In this document: positions 1 through 5,199 of the stretch, one piece after another | Numbering within the stretch: the first letter of the stretch is position 1 | How the letters are laid out: every line of letters begins with the position of its first letter | Assembly: GCF_938039775.1 (NCBI RefSeq) | Contig: NZ_CALHTQ010000006.1 | Location: 1-6,966, forward strand | Direction of reading: 5' to 3' | Source of the DNA: an uncultured Mogibacterium sp. | GTDB lineage: Bacteria; Bacillota_A; Clostridia; Peptostreptococcales; Anaerovoracaceae | DNA length: 6,966 nt | Notes under the pieces: model-generated | Databases searched by the model: none | Told to the model about the DNA's origin: nothing | What the model saw: the letters and a program-made list of their open reading frames with translations, nothing else | Position numbers and translations under genes: made by a program

Positions 1-1469
1 TTGAGAAGCATGAACGGCTCGTAGTATTCTCCGAGAGAAAGTCGTAATTGTTCCTGAATATAGTTGTTTTGGTTCAATTTTCCTGTCAGTTGTTCTGTCC
101 AGTCTGACGGCTCCGGATATGCAACGGCATGATATTCCTCCAATTTTGCAAGTTTTGCCGCCTTTGCCAGCGCATCTGCCATATCATTGTACTTATCACC
201 AGAGTGACCTTTAACCTTTACAAAACTAATCTTCATAGTCTTGCGTTTCTCACGGATATAATCTTTATATTCCCTAGTCATATCGAGATTAGCCTTCCAT
301 TCATCGTCGGCCCATTTCCCAACACCTAGGTAGTCATGATAGATGACAAGCTCATCGATACCGTGCGATTTACAGTACTCGATTGCTAGCACCGCGCCCT
401 TGATTTCGCCTGCAACATTTCTCAGCCTGCTACCAGCATCATCCGTATAGCACTCGTTAAGCTCTATGGTTTCCCCATCATTTAGAATAACAGCTCCCGA
501 AGCGTAGTGTCCCGTTGCTACATCGTAGCTGCCATCAACATACGCCTTAACTATTCCATCGTCTTGTGGCATCTCTTTTGAATCAACTTCCTCCTTAATA
601 AAATTCGTGGGACTAAGCTTCATGCTTTCGAGCACCTCTGGCCCTACGAATTCTTCCGCATCACTTAGTCTTGCAAATCCCTTGTATTCAGCATTTGGAT
701 AGCCATCAACCTGCGCCTTGCATTCATCCCAAGTACCATAGATTCCCGGGACTCTTCCGACCTTCACTGCGTAAAACTTTTTCTTAGCCACTTTACTTCC
801 CTCGCTCGCCTCGAATTTTTTGAGAAATGATTTGCGGTGAATCGGAGAGATTCCAAGAGCACGCAGTCCATCATAATGAGCCGCCGTTCCATATCCCTTG
901 TTGCTTGCAAAACCATAGCCTGGATATTCAGCTTCTATCTCTTTCATAAAAGAATCCCTAGCGACTTTTGCGACTATTGAAGCTGCAGCTATCGAGTAGC
1001 ACGTTGCATCGCCTTTTATGATTGACCTTTGCGCTATCCCCTCAGCTTCCAGATCAACTGCATCCACAAGAAGCATATCGATGTTCTCGCCTTCAGGAAG
1101 TTTTGATTGAACCTCCGAAATCGCTCTGTGCATAGCTAGCTTCGTAGCATTTAGGATATTTATATCATCAATTTCCCTCGCAGTTGCAATGCCGATTCCA
1201 TAGGCTACAGCACCTTCGCAGATTTCCTTATACAATTTCTCTCTCTGCTTCTCAGTCACTTTCTTGGAGTCATCTATACCTGGCACTCTAAAGTCCGCTG
1301 GAAGCACTACGCATGCAGCATAAACAGGTCCAGCAAGTGGGCCCCTGCCGACCTCGTCTATGCCTGCGATATTCTTAATTCCAGATTCTCGGAGCTCATC
1401 TTCAATTTGAAGCAGCTCCTGCATCCTCATCCGCTTCTTCTCTTCACGTTCTTGCTTCGCCATAGTCAT
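1..1469 (-). CDS. RNase HII - viroplasmin-like hybrid-binding domain - RNase HI fusion (3' end outside window)
   Basis: The frame is open for 489 codons from ATG 1469 to the window edge, with no stop. Residues about 31-215 form RNase HII: DEVGRGPLAGP carries D38 and E39, LLVDAVD carries D136, ASIVAKVARD carries D172, and GISPIHRKSF closes the domain. Residues about 230-276 (KKFYAVKVGR...GIYGTWDEC...YKGFARLSDAEEFV) match the caulimovirus viroplasmin/RHBD fold that binds RNA/DNA hybrids in many RNase HI proteins. After an acidic linker, residues about 306-441 form RNase HI with D312 (YVDGSYD), E355 (AGEIKGAVLAIE), D379 (IYHDYLG) and D432 (GHSGDKYNDMADALAK). Both four-residue catalytic sets are therefore intact. 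Type 2 enzymes nick at single ribonucleotides and remove primers; type 1 enzymes cut longer hybrids, so one chain should do both in the cytoplasm. About 48 further residues follow and continue past the edge. An in-frame TAG lies 11 codons upstream; ATG 1463 is an alternative start. No strong Shine-Dalgarno is seen. The gene follows rbgA by 50 bases, where rnhB is normally found. Confidence 0.93.
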   Translation of the reverse strand, partial: MTMAKQEREEKKRMRMQELLQIEDELRESGIKNIAGIDEVGRGPLAGPVYAACVVLPADFRVPGIDDSKKVTEKQREKLYKEICEGAVAYGIGIATAREIDDINILNATKLAMHRAISEVQSKLPEGENIDMLLVDAVDLEAEGIAQRSIIKGDATCYSIAAASIVAKVARDSFMKEIEAEYPGYGFASNKGYGTAAHYDGLRALGISPIHRKSFLKKFEASEGSKVAKKKFYAVKVGRVPGIYGTWDECKAQVDGYPNAEYKGFARLSDAEEFVGPEVLESMKLSPTNFIKEEVDSKEMPQDDGIVKAYVDGSYDVATGHYASGAVILNDGETIELNECYTDDAGSRLRNVAGEIKGAVLAIEYCKSHGIDELVIYHDYLGVGKWADDEWKANLDMTREYKDYIREKRKTMKISFVKVKGHSGDKYNDMADALAKAAKLAKLEEYHAVAYPEPSDWTEQLTGKLNQNNYIQEQLRLSLGEYYEPFMLL

Positions 1470-1519
1470 ATTCTTAACTCTTATATCAGCACGGATATGT
1501 CTCTAATACAGCATTTATG

Positions 1520-2407
1520 CTACTTTTGATTTATCCTCTCTAGAGTAATATTTCCAATAATTCCAGCTCTAAATTCATCTAGAATCGTACGTCCAGTTCT
1601 CTCGTAGTCAATGCGCTTTCCAGACTGGATAAACCCTCGCTTTAGAGCAATTGCTTCCATGTCAGCGAGTACTGGATCTATAGGTTCTCCATACTCGTTA
1701 TATTCTTCCTCGTCATCGTGCATAATGCCGTCTAGCTTGTATCTCGCAACAAGTTCATCTGGGTAGTTCGATCTAAGAACCTTCAGTAGTTCATATGCCA
1801 GATCTTGAACGTTGAGAATCTCATCCTTAATGCTTCCGCAAAATGCTAGATTGAGTCCGACATGAGGATCCTCGAACTTCGGCCAAAGAATGCCTGGGGT
1901 GTCGAGAAGCTGCATACCATTTTCAAGCGTCACCCACTGCTTTCCCTTGGTAACACCAGGTCTGTCTCCTGTCTTTGCACTCTTCTTACCGATTAGTCTG
2001 TTGATAAAAGACGACTTACCAACATTAGGCACTCCAACAATCATCATGCGAAGCGGTCTATTGAGAGCACGAGCCTTGTTTCGCTCCAGCTGATATTTCT
2101 CAAGCACCTTGTAAAAAGCTTTTATATTGTCACCATTTCTGGAATCTACAGGTAGCGCAATATCTCCAGCTGACTCAAAATAGCGCTTCCACTCCATGGT
2201 CGCACTCTTATCTGCGAGGTCGCACTTACCTAGTATTACCACGCGTTTCTTGCCGGAGATAAGTTCATCTATTATTGGATTTCTGCTAGATAATGGAATC
2301 CTACTATCTACTATTTCAACTACGAGATCTACAGCCTTGAGATTCTCCTGTATGAGCTCGCGCGTCTTCTTCATATGCCCTGGATACCAGTTAATGTTAT
2401 TAATCAT
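1520..2407 (-). CDS. rbgA: RbgA/YlqF ribosome biogenesis GTPase
   Basis: This 295-residue protein is the circularly permuted GTPase that drives late 50S subunit assembly in Firmicutes. The N-terminus NWYPGHMKKT is the family signature. Motifs come in the permuted order G4 (residues 60-63), G5-like PVDSRNGDN (86-94), G1 GVPNVGKSS (125-133), G2 region GDRPGVTKG (147-155) and G3 DTPG (169-172). The C-terminal part to residue 295 fits the RNA-binding ANTAR-like domain of the family. The G4 motif reads GKCD instead of NKxD, so the asparagine that normally recognises guanine is glycine. The start at 2407 is chosen over an ATG 33 bases upstream because AGGAG ends 5 bases before it, and the upstream ATG lies inside a hairpin. 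It follows rplS, as in Bacillus subtilis, where RbgA and L19 neighbour rnhB. The length is close to the usual 280-295. Confidence 0.95.
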   Translation of the reverse strand: MINNINWYPGHMKKTRELIQENLKAVDLVVEIVDSRIPLSSRNPIIDELISGKKRVVILGKCDLADKSATMEWKRYFESAGDIALPVDSRNGDNIKAFYKVLEKYQLERNKARALNRPLRMMIVGVPNVGKSSFINRLIGKKSAKTGDRPGVTKGKQWVTLENGMQLLDTPGILWPKFEDPHVGLNLAFCGSIKDEILNVQDLAYELLKVLRSNYPDELVARYKLDGIMHDDEEEYNEYGEPIDPVLADMEAIALKRGFIQSGKRIDYERTGRTILDEFRAGIIGNITLERINQK

Positions 2408-2412
2408 ATTTT

Positions 2413-2417
2413 CTCCT
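2413..2417 (-). promoter_or_regulatory. Ribosome binding site deciding the rbgA start
   Basis: AGGAG lies 5 bases upstream of the ATG at 2407 and just downstream of the rplS-rbgA hairpin. It places the start at the conserved INNINWYPGHM N-terminus and makes the 11-residue longer frame unlikely. Confidence 0.8.
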
Positions 2418-2420
2418 AAG

Positions 2421-2458
2421 AAAAATGCATACCACAGCAATATGCCGAGGTATGCATT
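2421..2458 (-). terminator. Hairpin with short U run between rplS and rbgA (terminator or attenuator)
   Basis: On the minus strand AATGCATACC (2458-2449) pairs perfectly with GGTATGCATT (2433-2424). After one U-U mismatch, CGGCA pairs with TGCTG (one G-U) around a 3-base loop, giving a nearly continuous 16-pair stem. A run of five T follows at 2425-2421, then the rbgA Shine-Dalgarno 3 bases on. It looks like a partial terminator that lets abundant L19 be made with less RbgA. RNase III processing or control of the rbgA ribosome binding site are alternatives. Confidence 0.65.
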
Positions 2459-2482
2459 ATTATCCTTGCTTGTAAGCTAAGA

Positions 2483-2824
2483 CTATTTCGCCTTCTTGAT
2501 TCTTGCAGCCTTACCTGTTCTCTCACGCATGTAATTAAGCTTAGCTCTTCTAACACGACCTCTCTTAACTACCTCAATCTTGTCAACCTTAGGTGAGTGC
2601 ATTGGGAAAGTCTTCTCAACACCGATTCCCTGTGCAAGTCTTCTTACAGTGAAAGTCTGTGAAATGCCGCCATTCTGCATCTTGAGCACGTATCCTTCGA
2701 ATACCTGGATTCTCTCTCTCTGACCCTCGATAATCTTAACGTGTACCTTTACAGTATCTCCGACATTGAACTCAGGAACATCATTCTTCTTATAGTCCTG
2801 CGTAATCTGATCTAAAATATTCAT
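2483..2824 (-). CDS. rplS: 50S ribosomal protein L19
   Basis: The 113-residue product is a full-length bL19, a protein at the 30S-50S interface of the ribosome. The N-terminus ([13 protein letters not shown]), the SH3-like core with [19 protein letters not shown] and FTVRR...GVEKTFP, and the basic end ([24 protein letters not shown]) are all typical of the family. The start at 2824 is supported by GAGGAGGAA a few bases upstream. It has its own promoter and a leader of about 95 bases, and is separated from xerD upstream by a terminator. Downstream lie rbgA and the RNase H gene, the conserved Firmicute order. The usual upstream partners rpsP, rimM and trmD are absent: a tyrosine recombinase gene occupies that side. 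Confidence 0.98.
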   Translation of the reverse strand: MNILDQITQDYKKNDVPEFNVGDTVKVHVKIIEGQRERIQVFEGYVLKMQNGGISQTFTVRRLAQGIGVEKTFPMHSPKVDKIEVVKRGRVRRAKLNYMRERTGKAARIKKAK

Positions 2825-2847
2825 GGTTATTCCTCCTCTCTCTCAAA

Positions 2848-2909
2848 GACGTTCGTAGCATGTTTCTTCTTCGAGGCTCACTCGTTACTTGCATCGCTAG
2901 AGGACCGTC
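2848..2909 (-). promoter_or_regulatory. Structured 5' leader of rplS, possible L19 autoregulatory leader
   Basis: The transcript between the promoter and rplS can fold into nested stems. GACG (2909-2906) pairs with CGTC (2851-2848). TAGCgATG (2899-2892) pairs with CATGCTA (2862-2856) with one bulged G. Inside, CGAG (2884-2881) pairs with CTCG (2875-2872). Leaders of L19 genes in low-GC Gram-positives are a known RNA family thought to be bound by L19. Whether this leader belongs to that family is inferred from position and pairing only. Confidence 0.45.
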
Positions 2910-2924
2910 CGTAATAACTTTTGT

Positions 2925-2953
2925 ATAATATCATACCCTTGCTTTTATTGCAA
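2925..2953 (-). promoter_or_regulatory. Sigma-A-type promoter of rplS
   Basis: TTGCAA (-35, 2953-2948) is followed after exactly 17 bases by TATTAT (-10, 2930-2925). TG one base upstream of the -10 makes it an extended -10 promoter. Transcription would begin near 2918, leaving a leader of about 95 bases. It lies just after the xerD terminator, as expected for a new transcription unit. Confidence 0.75.
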
Positions 2954-2974
2954 GGCTTAAAAGCCCTTATGCTT

Positions 2975-2997
2975 AAAAAAGCCCGCTTTCGCAGGCT
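2975..2997 (-). terminator. Intrinsic terminator after xerD
   Basis: On the minus strand AGCCTGC pairs with GCGGGCT (one G-T) around a GAAA loop, followed at once by six T. It starts 5 bases after the xerD stop codon and closes the nudF-xerD unit. Confidence 0.9.
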
Positions 2998-3002
2998 CGT
3001 TA

Positions 3003-3884
3003 CTATGCTCTTGGATGTGTTCTACTATACACATCTTTGATTCTAATATTAGTTACAGACAGATAAGCAATACCTACAGACATGTCATCAAAACCCATAA
3101 GCTCCTGAAGTGTCTTTAGGTCACCACCATTCTGTAAGATATGTACAGCGAAGCTATTTCTAAGAATTTGAGGAGTCATACGGTCCTCGATTCCAATCAT
3201 ACCACCATATTCTTTGAGCATCTTCCAGATGCCCTGTCTTGTAAGCGGCTGTCCTCTGAAGTTAATAAATACATAGCTATCATCTGTAACTTCTGTGCGG
3301 GATAATCCGGAATAAGCAGTCTCTTTATATTTACGAAGTGCTTTCTGCGCATATGAACCGAGTGGTACGATTCTGCTCTCACCCTCGCCGTCACGAAGCG
3401 TTACGAAGTTCATCTTGAGGTTTATGTCTTCAAACTTAAGACGTACAACTTCAGTAACTCTAGCGCCTGTTCCATACATGAACTCAAATAGAGCTGTATC
3501 TCTGATTCCCTTCACGGTCTGATCAGGCAAAGCTAGCAGCTTCTCCACTTCTTCAACAGAGAGGAACTCAATCTGTCTCTTGTCATTCTTTGCAGACTTA
3601 ATCTTGGAGAATGGGTTCTCTGTTACCTCCCCTGTTTCAATTCCATAGTCATAAAAAGTTCTCAAAGACGAAAGCTTACGATTGATAGTAGCCTTAGACT
3701 TGCTTGCATTATTCAAATCTAGGATATAAGCAATTGAATCACTTTCCTTGCAATCAGCGAGCTCTTTGCCACTATGATTCTCAAGAAATCTCGCAAATGC
3801 GATAACATCCCTCTTGTAAGCCACTAATGTATTGTCGGCTTTCCCTTTTGTATCACGTAGATACGTAATAAATTCATTAATCAT
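3003..3884 (-). CDS. XerD-like tyrosine recombinase with altered catalytic residues
   Basis: At 293 residues it has normal Xer length and both domains: an N-terminal SAM-like core-binding domain (about 1-85) and a C-terminal catalytic domain (about 105-293). It ends in THPRA, close to the HHPRA end of E. coli XerD, so it is not truncated. XerC/XerD normally resolve chromosome dimers at dif with Arg, Lys, His-x-x-Arg, His/Trp and Tyr. Here R142 (GTGARVTEVV), R242 and Y274 are kept. The hairpin expected to hold the lysine (residues 165-171, DGEGESR) has none, the first histidine is Q239 (TPQILRNSF), and the second is F265 (LMGFDD). It may therefore be catalytically weak, inactive, or dependent on a partner. 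The start at 3884 has a G-rich Shine-Dalgarno (GGGGGGTAGG). It lies 34 bases after nudF and is followed by a terminator. It could be a XerD paralogue rather than the main dif recombinase. Confidence 0.88.
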   Translation of the reverse strand: MINEFITYLRDTKGKADNTLVAYKRDVIAFARFLENHSGKELADCKESDSIAYILDLNNASKSKATINRKLSSLRTFYDYGIETGEVTENPFSKIKSAKNDKRQIEFLSVEEVEKLLALPDQTVKGIRDTALFEFMYGTGARVTEVVRLKFEDINLKMNFVTLRDGEGESRIVPLGSYAQKALRKYKETAYSGLSRTEVTDDSYVFINFRGQPLTRQGIWKMLKEYGGMIGIEDRMTPQILRNSFAVHILQNGGDLKTLQELMGFDDMSVGIAYLSVTNIRIKDVYSRTHPRA

Positions 3885-3918
3885 AACCTACCCCCCGTTA
3901 TAACTACATGCACCTAGT

Positions 3919-4455
3919 CTAGATAATCCCCGCATTTTTAGCAAACAGCACACCTGCAACCGTTTTGCCATCTTCAATATCACCGGACATTATCTGTCTA
4001 ATGACCTCTTCAGGTGTCATCTGAACGATATCGATATCCTCTGTCTCATCGAAATCGGTTTCCCCTGGGCTGAGATTATGACAAGCATAAAACTCTAGCA
4101 CCTCTTCTGAATAGCCCACACATGGAGCCATTCTAAAGAGTTTAACCAATTGTCCCGCTGAATACCCAGTCTCTTCTCTGAGTTCACGCTTCGCAGCATC
4201 CTCAAACGACTCTCCGGGATCGACCTTGCCTGCTGGCAGCTCAATCAACTGCTTTCTAAGAGCTTGTCTCCATTGTTTTACAAATATAATTTTGCCATCT
4301 TCTGTAATCGGTATAAGTACAGCAGCTCCCCCATGTACAACGATGTCTCTGTAAGATACTATGTCATTGACTGCTAAAATCTTATCCCTTCTTATGTCAA
4401 AAATCTTTCCTTTATATACAATATCCGACTCTAACGTTTTCTCCTCATAAGCCAT
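3919..4455 (-). CDS. nudF: Nudix hydrolase, ADP-ribose pyrophosphatase
   Basis: This 178-residue protein should cleave ADP-ribose to AMP and ribose 5-phosphate using metal ions, clearing a reactive NAD breakdown product in the cytoplasm. The complete Nudix box GX5EX7REUXEEXGU spans G76 to Y98 (GKVDPGE...RELREETGY). Upstream, FVKQWRQALRKQLIELPAG is typical of the NudF/YqkG ADP-ribose group, which carries R-Q-x-R and an E-L-P-A-G strand. The N-terminus (TLESDIVYKGKIFDIRRDKI) also fits that group. The start at 4455 is the only plausible one in frame, but the best Shine-Dalgarno (GGAGGG, 4476-4471) is 15 bases away, which is unusually far. It is the first gene of a two-gene unit with the XerD-like gene. 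Substrate class is inferred from family likeness. Confidence 0.9.
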   Translation of the reverse strand: MAYEEKTLESDIVYKGKIFDIRRDKILAVNDIVSYRDIVVHGGAAVLIPITEDGKIIFVKQWRQALRKQLIELPAGKVDPGESFEDAAKRELREETGYSAGQLVKLFRMAPCVGYSEEVLEFYACHNLSPGETDFDETEDIDIVQMTPEEVIRQIMSGDIEDGKTVAGVLFAKNAGII

Positions 4456-4470
4456 AAATATTCTTGTGTA

Positions 4471-4476
4471 CCCTCC
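4471..4476 (-). promoter_or_regulatory. Distant ribosome binding site of nudF
   Basis: GGAGGG is the only good Shine-Dalgarno match upstream of nudF, with 15 bases to the ATG at 4455 instead of the usual 5-9. No in-frame ATG, GTG or TTG lies between them, so either initiation is weak or a non-standard codon is used. Confidence 0.45.
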
Positions 4477-4483
4477 ATTTACT

Positions 4484-4511
4484 AATATAACTTTATCACA
4501 AGTTATACCAA
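4484..4511 (-). promoter_or_regulatory. Candidate promoter of nudF-xerD
   Basis: TTGGTA (4511-4506) and TATATT (4489-4484) are separated by 16 bases, matching the sigma-A consensus at 4 of 6 and 5 of 6 positions. The site is well placed ahead of nudF. Its -35 box falls within the dyad at 4499-4518. Confidence 0.5.
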
Positions 4512-4518
4512 TAACTTG
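4499..4518. promoter_or_regulatory. 8-bp dyad overlapping the nudF -35 box, operator-like
   Basis: CAAGTTAT and ATAACTTG are perfect inverted copies separated by 4 bases. This is the size and layout of a dimeric repressor site, and it covers the candidate -35 element. No regulator can be named from the sequence. Confidence 0.45.
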
Positions 4519-4588
4519 CTATTTGTACATAAAAAACACAAAATATATTCTAATTTTGGCTTGAAATTTACGCATTTTTAAGAAATAA

Positions 4589-4630
4589 GCAAAATCCCTC
4601 GTAATTGTACTTAAAAACGAGGGATTTTGC
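4589..4630. terminator. Perfect 14-bp inverted repeat, probable terminator of the orphan gene
   Basis: GCAAAATCCCTCGT (4589-4602) and ACGAGGGATTTTGC (4617-4630) are exact inverted copies around a 14-base loop. Read on the minus strand, the stem is followed by the T-rich TTATTTCTT, so it could end the transcript of the 112-residue gene 115 bases upstream. The stem is longer and the loop larger than in a standard terminator, and T runs lie on both sides, so a bidirectional terminator or a small repeat element is also possible. Apart from this repeat and the nudF control sites, nothing else is recognised between 4456 and 4745. Confidence 0.55.
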
Positions 4631-4736
4631 AAATTATTAAATTTTTTGTGTTGCTCTCATATAACACACGCACTCGCGTAAGAAATAAGATACGCTTAAA
4701 TTTTATCACCAAAAGATTTCCCCTTCAGCACAGCTT

Positions 4737-4767
4737 TAGGTTTGCTTAGTAAAGTCCTAGGTTTGCT
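4737..4767 (-). repeat. Short tandem duplication across the orphan gene's stop codon
   Basis: AGCAAACCTA occurs at 4767-4758 and again at 4746-4737, a spacing of 21 bases (seven codons). The second copy lies just beyond the stop codon in the same frame: it reads ANLKLC and a stop, echoing the protein's ANLGLY ending. It looks like a partly decayed 21-base tandem duplication. Confidence 0.5.
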
Positions 4768-5084
4768 GCAAACGCATACATAAACCTCATCTTCCATTTC
4801 TTCCATGTATTGGTATGTGCAAACTCATCGAAACCTCCACCCCGAACCTTAACGCTACTTACCACACCTTGCCTGTAGTAATCAGGAATTTCCTCGAGAG
4901 CCCTTTTAAGGCAATCAAGTTTTACAATTGCGTCATCAAGCCTATGGTCTTCATCAGCTTCCTTGCTTGAATTTTCAATGACTTTCTCAAGCCTGTCCAT
5001 ATCTCGTATCACCCAGACACACTGATAATAGACTTCTCTTGGGAGACTATGCTCTCCTTCAACACGGTATTGATACTCTTTCAT
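4746..5084 (-). CDS. Orphan 112-residue protein resembling small phage-type proteins
   Basis: The function is not recognised. The start at 5084 is chosen because AGGAGGA lies 6 bases upstream; a longer frame from 5159 would run through the hpt terminator. The protein is soluble and charged, without signal peptide or membrane segment. It has an N-terminal helix region around VYYQCVWVIRDMDRLEKVI, a middle stretch ALEEIPDYYRQGV, and a basic aromatic end TWKKWKMRFMYAFAANLGLY. This layout (YYQ..W.IRD, then IP..YR.GV, then TW..WK.RF...A..LGL) resembles, from memory, small proteins of Firmicute prophages that sit near late-gene regulators and end in a helix-turn-helix-like segment. No other phage gene is nearby. 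It lies alone between the hpt terminator and the 14-bp inverted repeat, so it is likely expressed by itself or by read-through from hpt. A clear promoter was not found. Confidence 0.75.
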   Translation of the reverse strand: MKEYQYRVEGEHSLPREVYYQCVWVIRDMDRLEKVIENSSKEADEDHRLDDAIVKLDCLKRALEEIPDYYRQGVVSSVKVRGGGFDEFAHTNTWKKWKMRFMYAFAANLGLY

Positions 5085-5090
5085 ACATAT

Positions 5091-5097
5091 TCCTCCT
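5091..5097 (-). promoter_or_regulatory. Strong ribosome binding site of the orphan gene
   Basis: AGGAGGA lies 6 bases upstream of the ATG at 5084 and settles the start of the 112-residue protein. Confidence 0.85.
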
Positions 5098-5120
5098 TTA
5101 CACGACAAGTCTAGGATATT

Positions 5121-5158
5121 TAAAATCAAAAATAAATGGACCTGTGTAAACAGGTCCA
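5121..5158 (-). terminator. Intrinsic terminator after hpt
   Basis: On the minus strand TGGACCTG (5158-5151) and CAGGTCCA (5144-5137) form an 8-pair stem, or 9 pairs with the flanking A-T at the loop. A T-rich tail follows (ATTTATTTTTG). It lies about 40 bases after the hpt stop and ends the lon-ysxC-hpt operon. Confidence 0.85.
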
Positions 5159-5199
5159 AAAAAGTCGATAATAGTTATTTTGACATAAGTTTATATAGT

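Noticed and set aside
129..329. 66-codon plus-strand reading frame
   Set aside because: It is antisense to the RNase HI part of the fusion, has no ribosome binding site or family likeness, and the minus frame has intact catalytic motifs.
1520..2440. Longer rbgA form starting at 2440
   Set aside because: Its first codons lie in the hairpin, it has no ribosome binding site, and the family N-terminus begins at the ATG at 2407.
1890..2480. Two plus-strand frames (1890-2093 and 2196-2480)
   Set aside because: Both are antisense to rbgA and its upstream hairpin, and the rbgA motifs explain the sequence.
2949..2969. Second terminator at the imperfect AAGGCT/AGCCCTT hairpin
   Set aside because: The stem is short with a bulge, there is no T run on either strand, and it overlaps the rplS -35 box.
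3197..3394. 65-codon minus-strand frame inside the xerD-like gene
   Set aside because: It lies in another frame of a full-length recombinase and has no recognisable features.
4589..4630. Insertion sequence or MITE end
   Set aside because: There is one hairpin only, with no target duplication, second terminal repeat or transposase nearby.
4746..5159. Longer 137-residue form of the orphan protein
   Set aside because: It would have to start within the hpt terminator; the strong ribosome binding site favours 5084.
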